Assembly: GCA_964459515.1 (NCBI GenBank)
Contig: CAYWML010000044.1
Coordinates: 1 to 12,063, forward strand
Direction of reading: 5' to 3'
Source: Scatosoma sp964459515
GTDB taxonomy: Bacteria; Bacillota; Clostridia; Christensenellales; Borkfalkiaceae
Length of the DNA stretch: 12,063 nucleotides
Program-made: the position numbers and the translations under genes
Shown here: positions 5,430 to 12,063 of the stretch, one piece after another
Numbering within the stretch: the first letter of the stretch is position 1
Layout of the letters: the number at the start of each line of letters is the position of its first letter
Notes under the pieces: model-generated
Database searches by the model: none
What the model was told of the DNA's origin: nothing
What the model saw: only the letters and a program-made list of their open reading frames with translations

Positions 5430-8357
5430 TTAATTTCTTCTGCTTTGTTTGGAGAAGAGGTGGAAGAACACCGTGAAGAGCACGATATTCGCAAGATAAA
5501 TCGTGGGAATGACGATGTAGGAAAGCATACGTCTCCATTCGCCGACCTGCGCCTTGCAATAAACGGCAACCATGGTGACGATAATCACGGAAATGATGAA
5601 CAGCACCGCGCTCGTCAAGAAGTAGGTAGGGTGTTTTTTCAGGCGCGCGTTTTGGCGGTAGCCGCGTGCGTACAATACGGCGCAGATGAGAAACACGACA
5701 AAGCCGAGCGCAAGCGGAATAATAGGATAAATATACGAAATGCGCAGACTGTCTTTCATAAAGAAGACAATCAGGCTTTCAAACGCCACCACGCACAACA
5801 GAATGAGTGCGGCGCGGAATAAAGTGTTGCCGACATTATAGGTATTGCTTTTCTTTTCCGCGGAAGGGGCGGCATGGTTGTTGTAATGGGTTTGCGTGTA
5901 GCCGTCGCGCATAGTGCCTGCCGTATTCAGTTTTACGCCGTCCGTTTGCGCGCGTTCGTATAAATCGGGAATTGCCGTGCGTGCGTTCGGGGCGGTCTGT
6001 TGCGCGTAGGGGTAGCGCGGTTGCGCGCCGTATCCGTAGCCGTTTTCATAGCCGTAATCGTTTCCGTAAGCGGTTTGCGAATGAAATTCTCGGATTTGTT
6101 CGTTGAAGAGCTCTTCGCGCTTGGAGAGGGCAATTTCGCGTTCCTGCAATTCGGAAAGCTGAGATTGGAAGCCCGACGCGTCGTCGAGGGCTTTTTTCTG
6201 CGCTTCCATGCGTTCCTGCAACAGGTTGTTGCGCTCCTCTTCGAATTTGCTTTTTTCCGCCGCAAGTTCGGCTTTTTCCGTTTCGAACTTTTTCGAGCTT
6301 TCTTCGAAGCTTTCTCGATCCTTTTGCAAAGCTTCGCGTTCGGCGTTGAGCTTTTCGATGTTTTCGTTGAAAAGCTTTACCTGCGCGTTGTACGTGCTGA
6401 GCTTTTCCGCAAAATCGAACTGTTGTGCCGAGAGGGCGTTTTTGTGGGCGATGAATGCGAGCTGCTGTTGGTTATATAACGATTGTCTGCCAGCCAATTC
6501 TTTTTGCTGTTGTTGGAGGGCGGTCGTGTCCTCTTGCAACTTGCGCGTGTTTTTCAAAAGCTCCGTTTCTCGGCTTTGCAGTTCGTCGATTTGGCGTTGC
6601 AATTCTTCGGAGGAAGCGGCGGCTTCGTTTTGCTTATGCGTAGCCGTGCGCTCCATTTCTTCCACGGCAACTTCCTGCCGCGTGAGTTCGTAGGTCTTTT
6701 TGTCGATTTGTTCGCGTTCGGCTTGCAACGAAGCTTGCAGGGCGTTCAATTCTTCCTTTTTGGCTTCCAAGTCCGCTTTGGCTTGTTCCAAAGCTTCGTT
6801 GTCCGTGCGAAGCGCGCTGCGTTCTACTTCTAACGTGTCCAACTGATTGCGCAGTTCGTTCCGTTCGCTTTCGAGGGCGGCTTTTTCCTCTTCCAAAGCC
6901 GTTTTTTCCGCTTGCAGGCGTGCTTGTTCGTTCTCGCTGTCTTCGTGTAAGGCGCGGTATTCCGTTTCCTTTTCTTCAAAAAGGCGTTCGCGTTCTTGCA
7001 GGGCGGAAAGCGTTTCTTCGTTGTCGCTTTCCGCTTGCCGCAACGTTTCGTCGCGCTCGTTTAATCGTTCTTCGAGTTGCGTTAAAGCGGCTTCGCGTTC
7101 GTCAAGCTGCCGTTTGCGTTCTTCGATTTCCGTGGTCTGCGCCGTAAAGAGCCTTTTCTCGCTTTCAAACTTTTCTTTTTGCGTTTCGAGTTGCGCTTGT
7201 TGCGAGCGAAGCTCCAACGCGCGGCTGTAATATTCCGAAGTTTTGTTTTCCTGATCGTCCTTTAACAGCCGAATGGTGTTTTCCTGCGTTGCGATGGCGG
7301 AATTTAAGGAAACGATAACCGTTTTTTTGTCCTCTAATTCGTTTTGCAAAGCGTCGAGTTCGGCTTTCGCCTGTTCGAGGGCTTCGCTGTTTTCCGCCTG
7401 CTTCGCCAATGCTTCATTTTGCGCCTGCAACGCGCTGTTTTCTTCGTATAGGGAGTCGTTTTTCTCTTGCAGAGAGCCGTTTTCTTCCTGCAATGCGGAG
7501 ATGCGTTCCTGCGCGCCTTGCAATTCGTCGGAAGCTTCGGCAAGCCGTTGCGCCTGCGCGTCGAATTCGGCTTTTTGCGCTTCGAGCAATGCTTTCAATC
7601 GGAGGATTTCCGCGCTTTGTCTTTCGAGCTCGGCTTTGGCGTCGCCGATTTCCCGTTCCTTATCCGCAAGTTCCAAGGCTTTCGCGTCGATTTCGCCTTG
7701 TTTTTCGTTTAATGCGGTTTGTTGTTCTTCCAATTCGCGCGCTTGCGAAGAAATACGCTCGCGCAGTTCGTTGAAATCGGATTTTTGCGAGGAGAGCGAG
7801 GAGCTTTGCGCCGACAGCAGGGAGCGTTCGCGCTGTAATTCGTTTCGCAAAGCGTTTAAGGCGGTCTTTTCGTCTTCCAAAGCTTTTTCTCGCGCGGCGA
7901 GCGTGCGCTTTAATTCCGTCAACTCGTTTTGCTTTTCGGTGATGAAAGAGAAATCGTAGTGCGCGTTTTCGTCGGAAATCAAGCTGTCGATGATCGTGCG
8001 AGAATATTCCCATTCGGAAAGGTTCTGCTCCGTGACCTTTTTGCCTGCTTCCGTCAAAGAGAAGTATTTTCTTCTTCCGCCGTTGGAATAGTCGCCGTAA
8101 TACGATTCGACGTAGCGAAGGGCTTCCAAACGCTTCAACGCGCTGTATAAAGTAGGCTGCTTTAAGGTGTATAAGCCGCCGCTTTTCCGTTCGATCTCGT
8201 TGATGATGTCGTAGCCGTACTTGTCGCCGTCGTATAAGCTGCGCAAAATAATGGTGTTGATGTGTCCGCGGATAAGGTCGGCGCTAATGTCGAAATTTTG
8301 TTCCTCGCCGCCCGTCAGGCTCGCGTCGTGTTCGATAACGGTTTCTCGGTCTTCCAT
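5430..8357 (-). CDS. PadR-type DNA-binding, long coiled-coil, membrane-anchored protein
   Basis: A 975-residue protein in three parts. Residues 28-108 are a PadR winged helix (RGHINTIILRSLYDGDKYGY, then QPTLYSALKRLEALRYVESY and the wing NGGRRKYFSLTEAGKK). Residues about 140-760 are almost pure heptad-like coiled coil rich in Glu, Gln, Ala, Leu and Lys, resembling SMC or filament arms. Residues 763-800 are Tyr/Gly/Pro rich. Four membrane helices follow at about 845-867, 873-897, 912-934 and 944-968, then a basic tail KQSRRN. PadR proteins are normally 100-200 residues and cytosolic, so this is a large fusion. The start at 8357 has AAGGAG upstream. The gene stands alone, with its own promoter, terminator and a possible operator. 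I infer a DNA-to-membrane tether or a membrane-controlled regulator. The domains are clear; the function is unknown. Confidence 0.85.
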   Translation of the reverse strand: MEDRETVIEHDASLTGGEEQNFDISADLIRGHINTIILRSLYDGDKYGYDIINEIERKSGGLYTLKQPTLYSALKRLEALRYVESYYGDYSNGGRRKYFSLTEAGKKVTEQNLSEWEYSRTIIDSLISDENAHYDFSFITEKQNELTELKRTLAAREKALEDEKTALNALRNELQRERSLLSAQSSSLSSQKSDFNELRERISSQARELEEQQTALNEKQGEIDAKALELADKEREIGDAKAELERQSAEILRLKALLEAQKAEFDAQAQRLAEASDELQGAQERISALQEENGSLQEKNDSLYEENSALQAQNEALAKQAENSEALEQAKAELDALQNELEDKKTVIVSLNSAIATQENTIRLLKDDQENKTSEYYSRALELRSQQAQLETQKEKFESEKRLFTAQTTEIEERKRQLDEREAALTQLEERLNERDETLRQAESDNEETLSALQERERLFEEKETEYRALHEDSENEQARLQAEKTALEEEKAALESERNELRNQLDTLEVERSALRTDNEALEQAKADLEAKKEELNALQASLQAEREQIDKKTYELTRQEVAVEEMERTATHKQNEAAASSEELQRQIDELQSRETELLKNTRKLQEDTTALQQQQKELAGRQSLYNQQQLAFIAHKNALSAQQFDFAEKLSTYNAQVKLFNENIEKLNAEREALQKDRESFEESSKKFETEKAELAAEKSKFEEERNNLLQERMEAQKKALDDASGFQSQLSELQEREIALSKREELFNEQIREFHSQTAYGNDYGYENGYGYGAQPRYPYAQQTAPNARTAIPDLYERAQTDGVKLNTAGTMRDGYTQTHYNNHAAPSAEKKSNTYNVGNTLFRAALILLCVVAFESLIVFFMKDSLRISYIYPIIPLALGFVVFLICAVLYARGYRQNARLKKHPTYFLTSAVLFIISVIIVTMVAVYCKAQVGEWRRMLSYIVIPTIYLANIVLFTVFFHLFSKQSRRN

Positions 8358-8381
8358 TTTCCTGCTCCTTTTTGTTTTTTG

Positions 8382-8406
8382 TCAGACATAGTAGTACTCT
8401 GTCTGA
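8382..8406. promoter_or_regulatory. Inverted repeat in the leader of the PadR-coiled-coil gene, possible operator
   Basis: TCAGACA (8382-8388) and TGTCTGA (8400-8406) are perfect 7-bp arms around 11 bp, 25-49 bases before the start codon and downstream of the promoter. PadR regulators commonly bind palindromes near their own promoter, so autoregulation is plausible. A hairpin in the leader RNA is the alternative. Confidence 0.45.
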
Positions 8407-8484
8407 TAGAATTCGTTTTTTTCTATGCCGTGAAAACGCTTGAAAAATAAGGCATTTTCGCATAATTTTTATAGTACGTAAAGT

Positions 8485-8513
8485 ATTATATCACAAACAG
8501 GAAAAGCTGTCAA
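8485..8513 (-). promoter_or_regulatory. Promoter of the PadR-coiled-coil gene
   Basis: On the minus strand TTGACA (8508-8513) and TATAAT (8485-8490), both perfect, are 17 bp apart. Transcription would start near 8478, giving a leader of about 120 nt. It is divergent from the thioesterase promoter at 8598-8626. Confidence 0.8.
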
Positions 8514-8597
8514 TATATTCCGCATAGAAAATTGATTTTTTTTATTTTTTCTTCTTTTTTGTGAAAAAAATTTCGCGGAATTATCCCGTGTTTGTCG

Positions 8598-8626
8598 TTG
8601 ACTTTTTTTCGCGCGCCGTGTATACT
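8598..8626 (+). promoter_or_regulatory. Promoter of the thioesterase-argJ operon, apparently leaderless
   Basis: TTGACT (8598-8603) and TATACT (8621-8626) are spaced by 17 bp. The ATG at 8633 lies exactly where transcription should begin, six bases after the -10 box, leaving no room for a ribosome binding site. Confidence 0.65.
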
Positions 8627-8632
8627 TGGGGT

Positions 8633-9379
8633 ATGGAACGTTACGAACATACGGAAGAATTTAAGGTGAAGTTTTGCGAGGCGGATTTTAAGGACGAGTT
8701 AAAGCTTTCCGTGCTCCTTGCTTATTTGCAGGAAGCCGCTTGTTACAGCGCGGAGGAGCTGGGCTTCGGGTACGAATACGTCAAGGCGCGCGGTCATGCG
8801 TTTATGGTGACGAATGTTTGTTGTTCGTTGCTTCGTCCGATTGCTTTGGGTGAAAAAGTCACGGTGAAAACGTGGCCTACGCCGCCGTCGCACGTCGTAT
8901 TCGGGCGAGAATATCGCTTGCTTTCCGCTTCGGGAGAGCTACTGGCGAATGCAAGTTCTCGTTGGTGCTTGGTGGATACGCGCACGGGGTGTTTGGCGCA
9001 AGCGAAAGTGCTGGACAATCAGGATTATAGCACGTATAATACCGAAAAGGTTTTGGAGAACGTGCGGTGGAAGCTGCCGCCTTTTTCCGAGGCGGAGGGC
9101 GAACTTCGTTTTTCGATGACGGTCGCCAATTCCGAATACGACAACAACATGCACGTGAACAATACGCGTTACGCGGATTATTGCATGAATTGTTTTTCGG
9201 TGGAGGAATTGTCGAAAAGGCGCGTTCGTTCGTTTTCGATCTCCTATCTGCGGCAATGCCGCGAGGGGGAAGTTTTGCGCTTTTACCGAAAGCGCGCGGA
9301 GGAATGCGGTTATTTCGTCCACGGTTTTAACGAACGCGGAGAAGCCGTCGTGCGTTCGTATATCGATTTCGAGGAGTAG
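8633..9379 (+). CDS. Acyl-ACP thioesterase, FatA/FatB type
   Basis: A 248-residue cytosolic enzyme expected to release fatty acids from acyl carrier protein. Two hotdog domains are visible. The N-terminal one contains the long helix LSVLLAYLQEAACYSAEELG and a strand ending FGREYRLLSASGELLANASS. The C-terminal one holds the catalytic motif D170-x-N172-x-H174-V-N-N, followed by TRYADYCMN, as in plant FatB and bacterial relatives. The length fits the bacterial acyl-ACP thioesterase group. I choose the ATG at 8633 because the promoter -10 box ends at 8626 and the conserved region begins there. The frame stays open upstream to a GTG at 8561 that lacks a ribosome binding site and would lie before the promoter. 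argJ starts 4 nt after the stop. Confidence 0.85.
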   Translation: MERYEHTEEFKVKFCEADFKDELKLSVLLAYLQEAACYSAEELGFGYEYVKARGHAFMVTNVCCSLLRPIALGEKVTVKTWPTPPSHVVFGREYRLLSASGELLANASSRWCLVDTRTGCLAQAKVLDNQDYSTYNTEKVLENVRWKLPPFSEAEGELRFSMTVANSEYDNNMHVNNTRYADYCMNCFSVEELSKRRVRSFSISYLRQCREGEVLRFYRKRAEECGYFVHGFNERGEAVVRSYIDFEE

Positions 9380-9383
9380 GAAC

Positions 9384-10586
9384 ATGCGAAAGAACGGAGT
9401 GGATCGCGCTTTACGCGCTGTCGAAGGCGGCGTTTGCGCGCCGAGCGGTTTTCGCGCGGGCGCGGCGTACGGCGGGTTCGGCGAAGATCCCGATAAAGCG
9501 GATATTGCATTGATCGTGGCGGAGCGGCGTTGCGCCGTTGCGTGCGTTTTTGCTCGCCCCGTATGCGGCGCGCCGTCCGAGGTGACGAAGCGGCATATAC
9601 AAAACGGTTTTGCGCAGGCGATTTTGGCGAACGGCGGCTATGCAAACGCCTTTGCGGAAAACGGAAAGGAGGTCGCCGTGAAAGCGAGCCGTCTGTTGGC
9701 TCGATGCGCGGGTACGGACGCTATGGATACCGTTATGGCTTCTACGGGAAAAATGCTTTCGCCGTTTCCGTTTGAACCGTTTGAACGGGGAATTCCCGTT
9801 GCCGTTGCCGCGCTCGGTTGCGGCGAGGAGAACAGTTTGGCGGCAGCCGAAGCCGTTCGTACTACGGGCAAAAAGGCTTTTCACGCCGCTTACGAATTCG
9901 AGCTTGGCGATTACGCCTGCAAGATCGGCGCGGTTTTTAAGGGCGGCGCGCATGTCGCGCCGAATATGGCAACTATGCTCGCGCTGATGACGACCGACGT
10001 CGCGATAACCTCGGAAATGCTACAAAAAGCGTTGCGCGCCGCCGTGGCGGATACTTTGGATATGTTGCAAATAGACGGCGTTTCTTCTCCGAACGATATG
10101 GCTTGTATTTTGGCAAACGGCAGAGCCGGAAATTATCGTATATCGCGCGAGGATTCGGAGTATAAAAAGTTTGCTTTTGCCTTAAAAGAAGTCTGCAAAG
10201 AGCTTTGTCGCGCGCTCATCGCCGAAAACGAAGCCGATAAACGTCCGCTGATTTGTTCCGTGCGCGGCGCGCGTTCCGTTCGGGAAGCGCGAGAGATCGC
10301 AAAAAGCGTTGCGGCTTCCGTCGGTATTCGTCGCTCGATCGAACGGGGCTTCCCCGACGCAGGCGGCATTTGCCGCGCGGTTACGCAAGCGAAAGGAAGC
10401 GTTGCGCCGCAACTTAAAATCGTGCTCCGATCGGAGCGCGCCGTTTGCACTATTTTGGAGGATGGCGCGTTGCTCCCTTTGACGACGGAAAGTTTTTACG
10501 GCGTGTACGAAGGCAAGGAGATCGTTTTGGAATTGCGTCTCGGCGAGGGGAATTATTCCGCTTCTTCTTATACGTGCGGTATATAG
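9384..10586 (+). CDS. argJ: Divergent bifunctional ornithine acetyltransferase / N-acetylglutamate synthase (ArgJ-like)
   Basis: A 400-residue ArgJ-family protein of arginine synthesis, moving the acetyl group from N-acetylornithine to glutamate. The oxyanion-hole pair Thr121-Gly122 (MASTG) and the self-cleavage/nucleophile segment APNMATML with Thr197 are present. The NGGYANAF segment matches the family NSGNANA motif. Other parts drift: KGSGMI is KGGAHV, DGDTSTND is DGVSSPND, and the usual PNWGR region reads FPDAGGICR. The protein stops at SSYTCGI, about 13 residues before the usual end (TCDLTYDYVKINADYRT-like), whose Asn and terminal Thr/Ser bind ornithine in Mycobacterium tuberculosis ArgJ. 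The GAGGAG site lies in the end of the thioesterase gene. No argB, argC or argD is in view. Family assignment is secure; full activity is doubtful. Confidence 0.8.
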   Translation: MRKNGVDRALRAVEGGVCAPSGFRAGAAYGGFGEDPDKADIALIVAERRCAVACVFARPVCGAPSEVTKRHIQNGFAQAILANGGYANAFAENGKEVAVKASRLLARCAGTDAMDTVMASTGKMLSPFPFEPFERGIPVAVAALGCGEENSLAAAEAVRTTGKKAFHAAYEFELGDYACKIGAVFKGGAHVAPNMATMLALMTTDVAITSEMLQKALRAAVADTLDMLQIDGVSSPNDMACILANGRAGNYRISREDSEYKKFAFALKEVCKELCRALIAENEADKRPLICSVRGARSVREAREIAKSVAASVGIRRSIERGFPDAGGICRAVTQAKGSVAPQLKIVLRSERAVCTILEDGALLPLTTESFYGVYEGKEIVLELRLGEGNYSASSYTCGI

Positions 10587-10612
10587 TTCGCGTGAGAATA
10601 TGCGCATATGCG

Positions 10613-10642
10613 GCGCGGAGAGAACGCGCTACAACTTTTTTT
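10613..10642 (+). terminator. Possible weak terminator after argJ
   Basis: GCGCG (10613-10617) pairs with CGCGC (10625-10629) around seven bases. A run of seven Ts comes six bases later (10636-10642). The stem is short and the T-tract is not adjacent, so the call is tentative. A perfect 12-bp palindrome, ATATGCGCATAT, lies just before it at 10598-10609. Confidence 0.35.
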
Positions 10643-10674
10643 GCGAAAATATCGGGGAATATCCGTTCGTGCGG

Positions 10675-10703
10675 TTGACAAAAGCCGTTCGTCGTGCTAT
10701 AAT
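10675..10703 (+). promoter_or_regulatory. Promoter of the carA leader
   Basis: TTGACA (10675-10680) and TATAAT (10698-10703) are perfect hexamers 17 bp apart. Transcription would begin near 10710, giving a leader of about 225 nt before the carA ATG. Confidence 0.85.
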
Positions 10704-10728
10704 AGACAAAACGAGCAAGGTGCGAGCG

Positions 10729-10860
10729 ATGAAAGGCATTTCGACGATGAAATTGAACGGAAAACGGACGGAGTACGCGGAGCGAACGAAAGAAGCGTAC
10801 GAGGCTTTCGTTTCCTTTTTCGCTTTTGCAAACACGCTTATAATTTGTCGAAAAGGCTGA
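10729..10860 (+). CDS. Small ORF in the carA leader, possible leader peptide
   Basis: A 43-codon frame starts at ATG 10729, about 20 nt after the predicted transcription start, with AAGGTG at 10717-10722 as a ribosome binding site. The peptide begins MKGISTMKLNGKRTEYAERT, contains Phe27, 30, 31 and 33, and ends CRKG. Its stop TGA (10858-10860) lies inside the 5' arm of the terminator hairpin at 10853-10885. A ribosome paused at the stop would therefore cover that arm. Upstream, GTACGC/GCGTAC (10773-10778, 10795-10800) and AACGAAAG/CTTTCGTT (10785-10792, 10805-10812) cannot form together. This layout fits translation-dependent attenuation of carA, but there is no obvious run of one regulatory amino acid. 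A real small protein or chance frame is possible. Confidence 0.45.
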   Translation: MKGISTMKLNGKRTEYAERTKEAYEAFVSFFAFANTLIICRKG

Positions 10861-10885
10861 TTTTTCAAAATCAGTCTTATTTTTT
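10853..10885 (+). terminator. Terminator/attenuator between the small ORF and carA
   Basis: AAGGCTGATTTT (10853-10864) pairs with AAAATCAGTCTT (10867-10878), 12 positions with one G-U, followed by ATTTTTT to 10885. The two innermost pairs would open to form the loop. No second promoter is evident in the 49 nt before carA, so carA expression would need read-through here. Confidence 0.75.
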
Positions 10886-10934
10886 GTGAAACGGAAAAAA
10901 TAAAATTATGCCATAAAGGAAAAAAGGAACGCAG

Positions 10935-12056
10935 ATGGAAGGAACGCAGAAAAAAAGAAAAGAGTTGTACCTGACGTTGCAAAACGGAACGGTGTTTCAA
11001 GGCTATGCATTCGGCGCAAGCGGCACGGTGACGGGCGAATTGGTGTTTTCCACCTCCATGGTAGGTTACATGGAAACGCTTACCGATCCGGCAAATTACG
11101 GGCAGATTGTCGTGCAAACTTTTCCGCTTATCGGGAATTACGGCGCGATAACCGCCGACGCGGAAAGCGATCGCGCGTGGGTTTCCGCGTACGTCGTACG
11201 GGAGATCTGCGACGAACCGTCTAATTTCCGCTCGGAGGGAAATCTCGCTTCGTATTTGGCGCGAGAGGGCGTTGTGGGAATTTGCGGCGTAGATACGCGC
11301 GCCCTGACGAAAATTTTGCGTGAAAACGGAGAAATGAACGCTTGTATCAGCGAAAAGCCTTTGACCGTAGCCGAATTGATCGCGCTTTCCAATTTTAAGA
11401 TACGAAAAGCCGTGCAAACGGTCGCTCCGAAAGAACGCGCGACGTACGGCGAAGAGGGGGCGAGATACACCGTCGCGCTTTGGAATTTCGGCGCGAAACG
11501 CAGTTTTATCGAGAGCCTTACGGCGTTGGGTTGTCGGGTGATTTCCCTTCCTGCGACGGCTACGGCGGAGGAAATTTTGGCTTTGGGGGCGGACGGCGCG
11601 GTGCTTTCCGACGGACCGGGAAATCCGAAAGAGTTGCCCATGGTCGCCGAAGAGCTGACGCGGATAATCGGGCGGTTGCCCGTGTTCGGAGTCGGGCTCG
11701 GACACCAACTCGTCGCCCTTGCGCTCGGCGCGGACGTCGTGAAGCAGAAATACGGGCATCGCGGCGGCAATCAACCCGTCAAATGCAAAACCGACGGCAG
11801 AGTGTACGTTACGGCGCAAAATCACGGGTACGAAGTGCTTTCCGATACGGTGCGTTGCGGAACGGCGGCGTACGTCAACGTCAACGACGGTTCTTGCGAG
11901 GGGATCGTATATCCTGCGTATAAAGCGTTGACGGTGCAATTTTCGCCCGATTCCTGTACTATAGGAGAGAAGGCAAATCCCGTGTACGGGAGCTTTTTGG
12001 AAATGCTGGAAAAGACCAGCTATGAAAAGTCAATCAAAAAAGGGGCGAAAAATTAA
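10935..12056 (+). CDS. carA: Carbamoyl-phosphate synthase small subunit with a degenerate glutaminase site
   Basis: A 373-residue CarA homologue. The N-terminal domain is well conserved (GELVFSTSMVGYMETLTDP, PLIGNYG, VREICDEPSNFRSEG, GVDTRALTKILRENG), as are parts of the class-I amidotransferase domain (LSDGPGNP, GLGHQLVALALGA, KYGHRGGNQPV, TAQNHGY). The catalytic residues are gone. The nucleophile motif FGICLGHQ reads FGVGLGHQ, with Gly254 (codon GGG at 11694-11696) in place of Cys. The FHPEA motif reads FSPDS, with Ser337 for His and Asp339 for Glu. The surrounding frame is clean, so this is not decay by frameshift. Normally CarA hydrolyses glutamine and channels ammonia to CarB for pyrimidine and arginine synthesis. 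Here CarA could be only structural, with free ammonia used. The start has AAGGAA upstream; a frame at 12022 overlaps its end. Confidence 0.9.
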   Translation: MEGTQKKRKELYLTLQNGTVFQGYAFGASGTVTGELVFSTSMVGYMETLTDPANYGQIVVQTFPLIGNYGAITADAESDRAWVSAYVVREICDEPSNFRSEGNLASYLAREGVVGICGVDTRALTKILRENGEMNACISEKPLTVAELIALSNFKIRKAVQTVAPKERATYGEEGARYTVALWNFGAKRSFIESLTALGCRVISLPATATAEEILALGADGAVLSDGPGNPKELPMVAEELTRIIGRLPVFGVGLGHQLVALALGADVVKQKYGHRGGNQPVKCKTDGRVYVTAQNHGYEVLSDTVRCGTAAYVNVNDGSCEGIVYPAYKALTVQFSPDSCTIGEKANPVYGSFLEMLEKTSYEKSIKKGAKN

Positions 12057-12063
12057 TCTGGTA
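12022..12063 (+). CDS. Possible start of the next gene (carB expected), cut by the window end
   Basis: An ATG at 12022, inside the end of carA, opens a frame that continues to the last base: MKSQSKKGRKINLV. It would overlap carA by 35 nt. The upstream GGAAAAG is only a fair ribosome binding site. carB usually follows carA, but 14 residues are too few to identify it, and a start beyond the window is equally possible. Confidence 0.3.
   Translation, partial: MKSQSKKGRKINLV

Noticed and set aside
7273..7959. Ser/Cys-rich open frame on the plus strand within the coiled-coil gene
   Set aside because: Low-complexity complement of Glu/Ala/Leu-rich coiled-coil codons; several similar shadows occur along the gene.
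6000..8000. SMC, MukB or RecN ATPase identity for the coiled-coil protein
   Set aside because: No Walker A, Walker B or signature motif; the N-terminal domain is PadR and the C-terminal part is membrane helices.
8561..8632. Upstream GTG start that would lengthen the thioesterase by 24 residues
   Set aside because: No ribosome binding site, lies before the promoter, and the added residues do not resemble the family.
10839..10844. TATAAT as a second carA promoter
   Set aside because: The region 17 bp upstream (TTTTTC) has no -35 resemblance, and the terminator at 10853-10885 would stop the transcript.
10629..11939. Long open frame on the minus strand opposite carA (436 codons)
   Set aside because: Arg/His-rich shadow without a ribosome binding site or recognisable motifs; carA on the other strand is unambiguous.

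Overview
The window looks like a chromosomal segment of a Gram-positive, Clostridia-type bacterium (Bacillota). The signs are strong AGGAGG-type ribosome binding sites, textbook TTGACA-17-TATAAT promoters, intrinsic terminators, a parS-like site of the Bacillus type, and gene families (GGGtGRT, DUF3795-like, WG-repeat lipoprotein, PadR) typical of gut Clostridia. A lineage near the uncultured Christensenellales is a guess from style only. No phage, IS, plasmid or CRISPR genes are visible.

Layout. 1-1133: end of a NifU-like scaffold gene and the complete GGGtGRT gene, one operon, closed by a terminator whose loop and 3' arm carry the -35 box of the next promoter. 1302-1957: two small overlapping genes, a cysteine-rich DUF3795-like protein and a 70-residue DUF7662-like protein. 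2079-2317: a probable stand-alone structured RNA of about 205 nt with its own promoter and terminator, a closing stem that starts at the predicted first transcribed base, and a 15-bp long-range pairing. 2347-4796: a four-helix membrane protein and an overlapping lipoprotein with an NTF2-like domain and WG-type repeats. 4797-5221: tandem hairpins, a relic of a tRNA 3' end with its terminator palindrome, and an intact tRNA-Val(GAC) on the minus strand. 5366-5381: a parS-like palindrome. 5430-8357, minus strand: a 975-residue protein joining a PadR winged helix, about 620 residues of coiled coil and four C-terminal membrane helices. 8633-10586: a FatA/FatB-like acyl-ACP thioesterase, apparently leaderless, followed after 4 nt by a divergent argJ. 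10675-12056: a promoter, a 43-codon small ORF ending inside a terminator hairpin, then carA. A further reading frame, possibly carB, opens at 12022 and runs off the end.

Three items stand out. The carA product keeps the small-subunit fold motifs but has lost every classical glutaminase catalytic residue (Cys to Gly254, His to Ser337, Glu to Asp339), so the enzyme may run on free ammonia. The PadR-coiled-coil-membrane protein has an architecture I do not recognise from any named family. The structured RNA upstream of the membrane protein/lipoprotein pair has unusually strong base-pairing support.

argJ and carA both point to arginine or citrulline synthesis, but both are divergent at functional sites. 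All family assignments rest on reading the sequence; no searches were run.
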